Positions 1-6,134 of a DNA stretch of 7,089 nt are shown piece after piece. The stretch comes from Putridiphycobacter sp045110285 (GTDB lineage Bacteria > Bacteroidota > Bacteroidia > Flavobacteriales_D > Crocinitomicaceae). Numbering within the stretch: position 1 is the first letter of the stretch; each line of letters begins with the position of its first letter. The notes beneath the pieces are model-generated. The model was given only the letters and a program-made list of their open reading frames with translations, made no database searches and was not told where the DNA came from. Made by a program: the position numbers and the translations under genes. Where the stretch lies: positions 1 to 7,089 of the forward strand of contig JBGCGA010000005.1 in the NCBI GenBank assembly GCA_045110285.1, read 5' to 3'.

Positions 1-31
1 ATTGTTATCTCAACTATTTAGCATACCTTTG
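1..31 (+). promoter_or_regulatory. Putative Bacteroidota-type promoter for the helicase-typA operon
   Basis: TACCTTTG at 24-31 matches the -7 consensus TAnnTTTG of the primary sigma factor of Bacteroidota. A TTG at 2-4 lies 19 nt upstream, within the spacing described for the -33 TTG element in Flavobacterium. Transcription would begin roughly at 35-40, giving a leader of about 150 nt before the helicase ATG at 191. TAnnTTTG also occurs by chance inside genes of this window (for example near 434 and 5456), so the -7 match alone is weak. The paired -33 box and the position ahead of the first gene raise the likelihood. The element touches the window edge, so anything further upstream is unseen. 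Confidence 0.6.
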
Positions 32-38
32 CGCCCGA

Positions 39-171
39 ATTGAGGAAAACGTCCTTAATGTAATTTTAGTTGTTGGTTAATTGACGAAGTTCTGCGGTCC
101 TGAATTTCCTTTATTTTATTGTTCATTAACGAATAGCTACGAAACTTAATCTTAAAAAATGAAAGATTAAG
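39..171 (+). other. Helicase mRNA leader with three potential stem-loops
   Basis: Three inverted repeats can be read here. The first pairs 39-46 with 52-59, eight pairs including one G-U, around a 5-nt loop. The second pairs 86-92 with 102-108, seven pairs including one G-U, around a 9-nt loop. The third pairs 145-153 with 163-171, nine perfect A-U-rich pairs (CTTAATCTT / AAGATTAAG), around a 9-nt loop, ending 19 nt before the ATG. None is followed by a T-tract on the + strand, so they do not look like terminators. The inferred role is mRNA stability or translational control. I do not recognise a named RNA family, and no small gene in this stretch is convincing. Confidence 0.4.
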
Positions 172-190
172 CGGATAAAATAAAGAGTTT

Positions 191-1984
191 ATGACATTTA
201 AAGAATTAGGATTAAAAGACGATATTTTATCGTCATTAACAACTATGGGCTTTGAAACCCCAACTCCAATCCAAGAACAGGCCATTCCGTATTTATTAGA
301 AAACCAGGGAGATTTGGTTGGTTTAGCTTCTACTGGAACTGGAAAAACAGCATCTTTCGGACTGCCAATGATACACCATATTGATGTATCACAAAAAAAC
401 GTTCAAGGCTTAGTAATTTGTCCAACACGTGAATTATGTTTGCAGATTAGCCGCGATTTGGAAAAATTTTCAAGTGACACGAGAGGTTTAAAGGTAACTG
501 CCGTCTATGGTGGAACTGATATTATCAAACAAATTAGAACAATCGAAAGAGGTGTTCATATCATAGTCGCTACACCAGGTAGGTTAGTAGATTTGATTAA
601 ACGTAAAAAAGTAAACATTTCAAAAATTAAGTCTGTTGTTTTAGATGAAGCTGATGAAATGTTGAACATGGGCTTTAAGGAAGATATTGATAGTATTTTA
701 CAAGTGACACCAGACGAAAAATCAGTTTGGTTATTTTCTGCAACAATGCCAAAAGAAGTTGCTAGAATTTCGAAAAACTACATGAGTAATCCATTTGAGA
801 TTACGGTTGGAGGTAAAAACGAAACCAATAAAAATATTGAACACCACTACTACACTGTTAAAGAGCGTGACCGTTTTAATGCATTAAAAAGAATCATAGA
901 TTTCAATCCTGAGATTTATGGCCTAATTTTCTGTAGAACTAGACGTGATACGGCGGCTGTGGCTGATAAATTAATGAAAGAAGGTTATAATGCAGAGCCT
1001 TTACATGGAGATTTATCGCAAGCGCAACGTGACAGAGTAATGGAGAAGTTTAGAGATAAAACGCTTCAAATACTAGTTGCAACTGATGTGGCTGCTAGAG
1101 GGATTGATGTAGATGATATTACACATGTGGTTCATTACCAATTGCCAGAAGATGTTGAGAATTATACGCACCGATCAGGCAGAACGGCAAGAGCTGGTAA
1201 AAAAGGAGTATCATTAGCCTTAATCAATACCAGAGAAGGAAACAGAATAAGAAGCATTGAAAGAATCATTAAATCTAAATTTGCGATTCAAGAAATTCCT
1301 GCACCTGATGCCATTTGTGAAAAACAATTGATGCACTTAGTTGATAAAATTACGGAAACTGAAGTTAATTCCGAAGGAATTGAAAAATACTTACCATCCG
1401 TTATGGAAAAACTTGGTGAATTTTCAAAAGAAGAAATCATCACCAAGTTTGTCTCTGCTGAATTTAACAGATTCTTAGATTATTATTCAAAAGCTTCTAA
1501 TATTAATGCGAAAGCAGATTCTAGAGATAGAGGTGAAAGAGACAGAGATGGCAGCCGAAACTCAAGACGAGACAAAGACAGAGGCGATAGAAATGACAGA
1601 GGGTTTAATGATGCAAACCAACAACGTTTTTTCGTCAATTTAGGACGAAAAGATGGGTTTAATCACGGCGCTTTATTACGATTAGTATGTGACAACACTG
1701 GTTTATCGAAAAACAACGTGGGGAAAATTGACATCTTAAACAACTTCTCATTTTTTGAGGTTGAAAAATCAAGTGCAGGGAGCATTGTAAGCTCATTAAA
1801 AGGTGTTGATTTTGAAGGGAAAGAAATGAACGTTGAAGAAACAAATTCTGCCAGTAAAAAAACAGCAAGTCGAAGCTACGGAGGAAGAAAGAAAGAATTT
1901 GGAGGACGAAGAGATGGCGGCGGAAGCAGCAGAAGAGGAAACGGTGGCGGAGGATTTTCGAAAAGAAGATCGTATAGAGATTAA
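191..1984 (+). CDS. deaD: CsdA/DeaD-type DEAD-box ATP-dependent RNA helicase
   Basis: This 597-residue cytoplasmic protein unwinds structured RNA using ATP; relatives act in large ribosomal subunit assembly, mRNA decay and cold growth. RecA domain 1 shows the Q motif (GFETPTPIQ, Gln28), Walker A ASTGTGKT at 46-53, PTREL at 78-82, TPGR at 128-131, DEAD at 152-155 and SAT at 183-185. RecA domain 2 shows LIFCRT at 245-250, ATDVAARGID at 297-306 and HRSGRTARAG at 327-336. A helical region at about 370-436 sits where CsdA has its dimerisation domain. An Arg/Asp-rich linker (about 442-472) leads to a DbpA-type RNA-binding domain (about 478-550) and a basic Arg/Gly-rich tail (about 556-597). This domain order matches E. 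coli CsdA rather than the shorter RhlE type. The ATG places the Q-motif Phe at residue 3, as usual, and no Shine-Dalgarno is present. It is first in an operon with typA. All catalytic motifs are intact. Confidence 0.95.
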   Translation: MTFKELGLKDDILSSLTTMGFETPTPIQEQAIPYLLENQGDLVGLASTGTGKTASFGLPMIHHIDVSQKNVQGLVICPTRELCLQISRDLEKFSSDTRGLKVTAVYGGTDIIKQIRTIERGVHIIVATPGRLVDLIKRKKVNISKIKSVVLDEADEMLNMGFKEDIDSILQVTPDEKSVWLFSATMPKEVARISKNYMSNPFEITVGGKNETNKNIEHHYYTVKERDRFNALKRIIDFNPEIYGLIFCRTRRDTAAVADKLMKEGYNAEPLHGDLSQAQRDRVMEKFRDKTLQILVATDVAARGIDVDDITHVVHYQLPEDVENYTHRSGRTARAGKKGVSLALINTREGNRIRSIERIIKSKFAIQEIPAPDAICEKQLMHLVDKITETEVNSEGIEKYLPSVMEKLGEFSKEEIITKFVSAEFNRFLDYYSKASNINAKADSRDRGERDRDGSRNSRRDKDRGDRNDRGFNDANQQRFFVNLGRKDGFNHGALLRLVCDNTGLSKNNVGKIDILNNFSFFEVEKSSAGSIVSSLKGVDFEGKEMNVEETNSASKKTASRSYGGRKKEFGGRRDGGGSSRRGNGGGGFSKRRSYRD

Positions 1985-2017
1985 ATATTAAGAATAAAAA
2001 AATTATAGATAATAGGT

Positions 2018-3811
2018 ATGGAAATTAGAAATGTTGCCATTATAGCACACGTCGATCACGGAAAAACAACCTTAGTTGACAAAATGATTGAAGCTGGAAA
2101 GAACCCAATAAAAGGGACAGCTGGTGGAGATTTAATTATGGATAGTAACGATTTAGAACGTGAACGTGGTATTACCATTACATCTAAAAACGTTTCTGTT
2201 TTTTATAAAGACACAAAAATTAATGTCATTGACACACCTGGTCACAGTGATTTTGGAGGAGAGGTTGAACGTGTATTAAACATGGCTGATGGTGTATGTT
2301 TATTAGTAGATGCCTTTGAAGGGCCTATGCCTCAGACTCGTTTTGTATTGCAAAAAGCATTAGAATTAGGATTAAAGCCTCTATTGGTAATTAATAAGGT
2401 TGATAAAGATAATTGTACGCCTGACGAAGTACACGAAAAGGTATTTGATTTAATGTTTGAATTAGATGCAACTGAAGAACAATTAGAATTTGAAACGGTT
2501 TACGGTTCAGCTAAAAATGGTTGGATGAGTAAAGATTGGAAAAAACCTACTGATAGTATTGACACAATACTTGATGTTATTTTAGACTACTTCCCTCCTG
2601 CAGTTATTCCTGAAGGAAATACACAAATGTTAATTACTTCTTTAGATTATTCTTCTTTTATTGGAAGAATTGCTATTGGTAGATTAACAAGAGGAACTTT
2701 GGTACCTAACCAAAACATTATGCTTTCAAAGCGTGATGGAACTTTACAAAAACATAGAGTAAAAGAAGTATTTGTATTTGATGGCATTGAAAAACGTAAG
2801 GTTGACAGTGTTCAAGGAGGTGATATTTGTGCAGTGACTGGTATTGAAGGATTTGAAATTGGAGATTCAATTTGTGATTTCGAAAATCCAGAACCGTTAA
2901 AATCAATTGCCATTGATGAACCTACAATGAGCATGTTGTTTACGATTAACGATTCACCATTTTTTGGAAAAGAAGGTAAATTCGTTACGTCTCGTCATAT
3001 TCACGATAGATTACAAAAAGAATTAGAGAAAAACCTAGCTCTTAAGGTAGGACAAACAGCTTCGGCTGATAAATGGATGGTTTTTGGACGTGGTGTCATG
3101 CACTTGTCTGTATTGTTAGAAACCATGAGACGAGAAGGATACGAAGTTCAAGTTGGTCAACCACAAGTGATTTACAAAGAGATTGACGGACAAAAATGCG
3201 AGCCAATTGAAGATTTAACCATTGATTTACCTGAATCGTTTTCAGGAACGGCAATTGATGTTGTTACAAAAAGAAAAGGTGAAATGATCAGTATGGAGCC
3301 TAAAGGTGAACGTATGATTTGTAAATTCAAGATTCCTTCTAGAGGAATTATAGGATTGAGAAGTTTCATGTTAACATCTACAGGTGGCGAAGCAGTTGTA
3401 ACACACCGTTATGTTGGATATGAGTCGTATAAAGGAGATATTCCTGGTCGTATTAACGGATCTTTAATTTCAATGGAAAACGGTAATAGTATTCCTTTTT
3501 CATTAAATAATTTACAAGACAGAGGTAAATTCTTTATCGAGCCAAATGTTCCGATTTATGAAGGACAAGTCATTGGTGAGAATAGTAAAGCAAACGATTT
3601 AGTTGTAAATGTTACTAAAACAAAGCAGTTAACAAATATGCGTAAATCGGGTACTGATGCAAAAGTTAGAATTGTACCACCAAAATTGTTCTCTCTGGAA
3701 GAAGCTTTAGAATATATTCAAGAAGATGAATATGTGGAGTTAACACCCGAAAGTATTCGTTTAAGAAAAATATACCTGAAAGAGCACGAACGAAAGCGTT
3801 CAGGGAAATAA
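2018..3811 (+). CDS. typA: Translational GTPase TypA/BipA
   Basis: A ribosome-binding GTPase of the EF-G/LepA superfamily. In E. coli, BipA supports 50S subunit assembly and growth at low temperature and under stress. The 597 residues are full length (about 600 in the family). GTPase motifs are G1 AHVDHGKT at 10-17, G2 RGITI at 50-54, G3 DTPGH at 72-76, G4 NKVD at 126-129 and G5 SAK at 164-166. A beta-barrel domain II (about 200-285), an EF-G III-like domain (about 300-385), a domain V-like region (about 390-480) and the TypA-specific C-terminal domain (about 480-597) follow. SRGIIGLRSFMLTSTGGEA near 447-465 and the GKFFIEPN...YEGQVIGE stretch near 507-525 separate TypA from LepA and EF-G. 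It starts 33 nt after the helicase stop with no promoter or terminator between, so co-transcription is likely. The terminator at 3845-3874 ends the unit. Confidence 0.97.
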   Translation: MEIRNVAIIAHVDHGKTTLVDKMIEAGKNPIKGTAGGDLIMDSNDLERERGITITSKNVSVFYKDTKINVIDTPGHSDFGGEVERVLNMADGVCLLVDAFEGPMPQTRFVLQKALELGLKPLLVINKVDKDNCTPDEVHEKVFDLMFELDATEEQLEFETVYGSAKNGWMSKDWKKPTDSIDTILDVILDYFPPAVIPEGNTQMLITSLDYSSFIGRIAIGRLTRGTLVPNQNIMLSKRDGTLQKHRVKEVFVFDGIEKRKVDSVQGGDICAVTGIEGFEIGDSICDFENPEPLKSIAIDEPTMSMLFTINDSPFFGKEGKFVTSRHIHDRLQKELEKNLALKVGQTASADKWMVFGRGVMHLSVLLETMRREGYEVQVGQPQVIYKEIDGQKCEPIEDLTIDLPESFSGTAIDVVTKRKGEMISMEPKGERMICKFKIPSRGIIGLRSFMLTSTGGEAVVTHRYVGYESYKGDIPGRINGSLISMENGNSIPFSLNNLQDRGKFFIEPNVPIYEGQVIGENSKANDLVVNVTKTKQLTNMRKSGTDAKVRIVPPKLFSLEEALEYIQEDEYVELTPESIRLRKIYLKEHERKRSGK

Positions 3812-3844
3812 TTACAAGATTGTTAAAAACCTTGTTGAAAAAAT

Positions 3845-3874
3845 AAAAAGACGCTCCAATCAGGGCGTCTTTTT
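3845..3874 (+). terminator. Intrinsic terminator after typA
   Basis: AAAAAGACGC (3845-3854) is perfectly complementary to GCGTCTTTTT (3865-3874). The stem may extend by T3855-G3864 and C3856-G3863, leaving a six-base loop. The GC-rich core followed by a T-run is a classic Rho-independent terminator, 33 nt past the typA stop. The matching A-run on the 5' side means it could also work on the minus strand, although no minus-strand gene is seen here to need it. Confidence 0.9.
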
Positions 3875-3878
3875 TAAG

Positions 3879-3886
3879 TATATTTG
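3879..3886 (+). promoter_or_regulatory. Putative -7 promoter element for the TPR-comA-DUF368 operon
   Basis: TATATTTG matches the Bacteroidota -7 consensus TAnnTTTG and lies between the typA terminator and the TPR gene, where a new promoter is needed. Transcription would start around 3890-3895, leaving a leader of roughly 15 nt before ATG 3908. The expected -33 region falls in the terminator loop (about 3855-3862) and holds no TTG, so the promoter is either weak or helped by another factor. Confidence 0.45.
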
Positions 3887-3907
3887 AGTACAAGATATTG
3901 CTTGCTT

Positions 3908-5317
3908 ATGTTAGAAGACGACGAAAAATTTGAAGTTGAACTAAAAAGGTTTGAAAGAATGATTGAGGAAGGAAGTTCTTCGTATTTTGAACCAGACAGT
4001 TTAGAAGATATTATCGATCACTACATAGTTAAAAACAAAATAAAAAAAGCGACTTACGCAGTTAACTTTGCCCTAAACTTATATCCTGGTGCAGTATTCT
4101 TTGAATTAAGAAAAGCACAACTATTTTCAAGTAGCGGAAAATTAAAAGAAAGCCTATTAATTCTTCAAAATTTAGAAAAAATAGAACCGGAAAATGCCGA
4201 AATCTTTCTAAGCATTGGCTCAATATTCAGCCAGTTACGTGACCATTCCAAAGCCATTAAATATTTTGAAAAAGCGTTGGAAATTGAAAGAATTAATGGC
4301 GAATTTGATGGAGAATCACACGACATCATGCTGGATTTAGCCTTGGAATATGAAAATAATAACGATTATTTAGGGGCTATTAAAGTATTGGAGCAAATTT
4401 TAGCAGTGTCACCTGACAATGAATCTGCCATTTATGAAATTGCTTTTTGTTACGAACGCATTGGTGAATTCGATAAGTGTATTGAGTTTTACGAACAATA
4501 TATAAATAATCACCCCTACTCGTTTACAGCTTGGTATAACTTAGGAAATATTTACTTCTTAAAAAAGAATATAGATAAGGCATTATGGGCGTATGACTAT
4601 GCCATCATCATTAATGAAAACTTTTCGTCTGCCTACTTTAATATGGGCAATACCTTAATGCAAATTGACCAATTTGATAGGGCGATTGAAGCTTATAATA
4701 AATGCTTAGAAATTGATCATGAAGACGATTTGGCACTTTGTTATTTAGGAGAAGCATTAGAAAGAAAAGGCAATTTAGAAGAGGCCATGGTCGCTTATAA
4801 AAAGTCCATTCAATCTAATCCTGAATTGGCAGATGCATATATTGGCATTGGCATTGTTCTCGATTTGCAAGAAAAAACAAGTCAAGCGATCAGTTATTTT
4901 CAAAAAGCAATTTCGTTGCAGCCAACAAACGATAATTTTCACCATGTTTTAGGTGAAGCATTATATAAATTAAAGCGTTTTGCTGAAGCAGAATTAGAGT
5001 TAGAAAAAGCTTTACAACTCAATAGTAAATCGCCAGATTCTGTGGAATTTTTAGCTAAAATTAAATACGAGTATAATGTTCACGAAGCACTTGACTTTTT
5101 GGCGCAATATGAATTATCTGAAGAGTTATCAATTTCCACCGCAATTTATCAAGTAAAATTACTGTGGGAAATTGGCAATCAATCTGACGCTTTGATTACT
5201 TTTAAAAACAACCTTGATAAAAATTACGAGGAAACCATCAATGCAACTGAAAAGGAGTTCCCTGAATACATTAAACTAGAATCTTTCATCTCAATATTAA
5301 ATCAATATGGCAATTAA
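3908..5317 (+). CDS. Cytoplasmic tetratricopeptide-repeat protein
   Basis: From ATG 3908 the protein has 469 residues and consists almost entirely of helical TPR units, about ten of them, starting near residue 35. Clear copies include AEIFLSIGSIFSQLRDHSKA (97-116), FTAWYNLGNIYFLKKNIDKA (206-225), SSAYFNMGNTLMQIDQFDRA (240-259) and ADAYIGIGIVLDLQEKTSQA (308-327). After residue about 375 the repeats become degenerate. No signal peptide, membrane segment or catalytic motif is visible, so it is probably a cytoplasmic scaffold; partner and function are unknown. The N-terminus is acidic (MLEDDEKFEVE). A TTG start at 3884 would add eight residues, but that TTG is part of the putative -7 promoter element, so ATG 3908 is preferred. 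Its stop overlaps the start of the phosphosulfolactate synthase gene by 11 nt, which implies coupled expression and perhaps a shared process. Confidence 0.88.
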   Translation: MLEDDEKFEVELKRFERMIEEGSSSYFEPDSLEDIIDHYIVKNKIKKATYAVNFALNLYPGAVFFELRKAQLFSSSGKLKESLLILQNLEKIEPENAEIFLSIGSIFSQLRDHSKAIKYFEKALEIERINGEFDGESHDIMLDLALEYENNNDYLGAIKVLEQILAVSPDNESAIYEIAFCYERIGEFDKCIEFYEQYINNHPYSFTAWYNLGNIYFLKKNIDKALWAYDYAIIINENFSSAYFNMGNTLMQIDQFDRAIEAYNKCLEIDHEDDLALCYLGEALERKGNLEEAMVAYKKSIQSNPELADAYIGIGIVLDLQEKTSQAISYFQKAISLQPTNDNFHHVLGEALYKLKRFAEAELELEKALQLNSKSPDSVEFLAKIKYEYNVHEALDFLAQYELSEELSISTAIYQVKLLWEIGNQSDALITFKNNLDKNYEETINATEKEFPEYIKLESFISILNQYGN

Positions 5318-6134
5318 TTTCGAATTATCACATATCCCAGAACGTCCAGCTAAACCTAGAAACTCGGGCTTAACTATGATGATGGACAAAGGCTTAAGCT
5401 TGAGACAGGCTGAAGATTTTATTGCATCATCTGGCCATTTAACTGATGTCGCTAAATTTGGTTTTGGAACAGCGTTTGTCACCAATCAGCTAGAAGAAAA
5501 AATTAAATTGTACAAAAGTGCTGGAATTCGACCATATTTTGGAGGAACTTTATTCGAGGCATTTATTGCTAGAAATAAATTTGATGATTATCAGAGGCTG
5601 TGCGACAAATTTGACATGGATTTATGTGAAGTTTCAGATGGTTCTATAGAAATTAAGCACTCAAAAAAATTAGAGTATATTTCGGAATTAGCAAAATCTC
5701 GAACAGTATTATCTGAAGTAGGCTCTAAAGACGAAGGCATTATTATTAGTCCTACAAAATGGATTAAAATGATGAGTACAGAATTAGAAGCTGGATCGTG
5801 GAAAGTAATTGCTGAGGGCCGTGAAAGTGGAAATGTTGGAGTATTCAGACCAAACGGAACGGCTCATACGTATTTAATCAATAAAATTATTGCTAAAATT
5901 AAACCTGAAGATATTTTGTGGGAAGCACCTCAAAAAACTCAGCAGGTTTGGTTTATTAAATTATTTGGTCACAATGTAAACTTAGGAAATATTGCCCCGC
6001 ATGAGGTTATTCCATTGGAATGTTTAAGACTAGGACTGCGCGGAGACACGTTCTTTGAAAGTTTACCGAAAGATGTTTCGGATTCTTTAAAACAAGTGGC
6101 TAAAACACCAGCTAAAAAAGATGCTAAAAAATAG
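5307..6134 (+). CDS. comA: Phosphosulfolactate synthase (ComA/HSA32 family)
   Basis: Enzymes of this family add sulfite to phosphoenolpyruvate to give (R)-2-phospho-3-sulfolactate, the first step of coenzyme M synthesis in methanogens. Relatives occur in Bacillus (YitD) and plants (HSA32). The 275-residue protein is a soluble TIM barrel, slightly longer than archaeal ComA (about 250). Conserved blocks are KFGFGTAF (50-57), GGTLFEAF (79-86), EVSDGSIEI (108-116), SEVGSKDE (136-143), EGRESGNVG (170-178), the WEAPQKTQQVWFIKLFG stretch (205-221), and NLGNIAPHEVIPLE (225-238) with LRLGLRGDT (240-248). A lysine-rich tail (KTPAKKDAKK) ends the protein. ATG 5307 overlaps the TPR gene stop by 11 nt, and the downstream gene starts inside its last codons. 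The family assignment is firm. The physiological product here is uncertain, because no later coenzyme M gene is in view and Bacteroidota are not known to make coenzyme M. Sulfolactate or cysteate/sulfonolipid supply are possible. Confidence 0.9.
   Translation: MAINFELSHIPERPAKPRNSGLTMMMDKGLSLRQAEDFIASSGHLTDVAKFGFGTAFVTNQLEEKIKLYKSAGIRPYFGGTLFEAFIARNKFDDYQRLCDKFDMDLCEVSDGSIEIKHSKKLEYISELAKSRTVLSEVGSKDEGIIISPTKWIKMMSTELEAGSWKVIAEGRESGNVGVFRPNGTAHTYLINKIIAKIKPEDILWEAPQKTQQVWFIKLFGHNVNLGNIAPHEVIPLECLRLGLRGDTFFESLPKDVSDSLKQVAKTPAKKDAKK

Noticed and set aside
82..94. TGACGAAGTTCTG resembling the E. coli cold box (TGACGTACAGA)
   Set aside because: Only the first five bases match well, the cold box is an enterobacterial element, and a five-base match is expected by chance.
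55..285. Minus-strand frame of 76 codons spanning the leader and helicase start
   Set aside because: It overlaps the well-supported helicase N-terminus, has no recognisable domain and no promoter or initiation context. It is a shadow frame.
434..441. TAnnTTTG matches inside genes (here in the helicase; others near 1276, 5456 and 6724)
   Set aside because: They lie within coding sequence without a reason to start transcription; this motif is common by chance in AT-rich DNA.
1659..1868. Minus-strand frame inside the helicase 3' region
   Set aside because: It lies entirely within the helicase coding sequence, its translation is unlike a protein family, and it is explained by the + strand codons.
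2718..2906. Minus-strand frame inside typA (a second one lies at 3172-3369)
   Set aside because: Both are internal to the highly conserved typA gene, with no independent support.
191..3811. Helicase and TypA have identical length (597 residues), suggesting duplication
   Set aside because: They belong to unrelated folds (RecA-like helicase versus translational GTPase) with no shared sequence, so the equal length is coincidence.
3814..3835. ACAAG...CTTGT inverted repeat between the typA stop and the terminator
   Set aside because: Five pairs around a 12-nt loop is too weak to claim as a separate structure next to the strong terminator.
3666..3893. Minus-strand frame across the typA 3' end and terminator
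   Set aside because: It runs through the terminator stem and the conserved typA C-terminus; no family resemblance.
5297..5485. Minus-strand frame over the synthase N-terminus
   Set aside because: Antisense shadow of conserved synthase codons.
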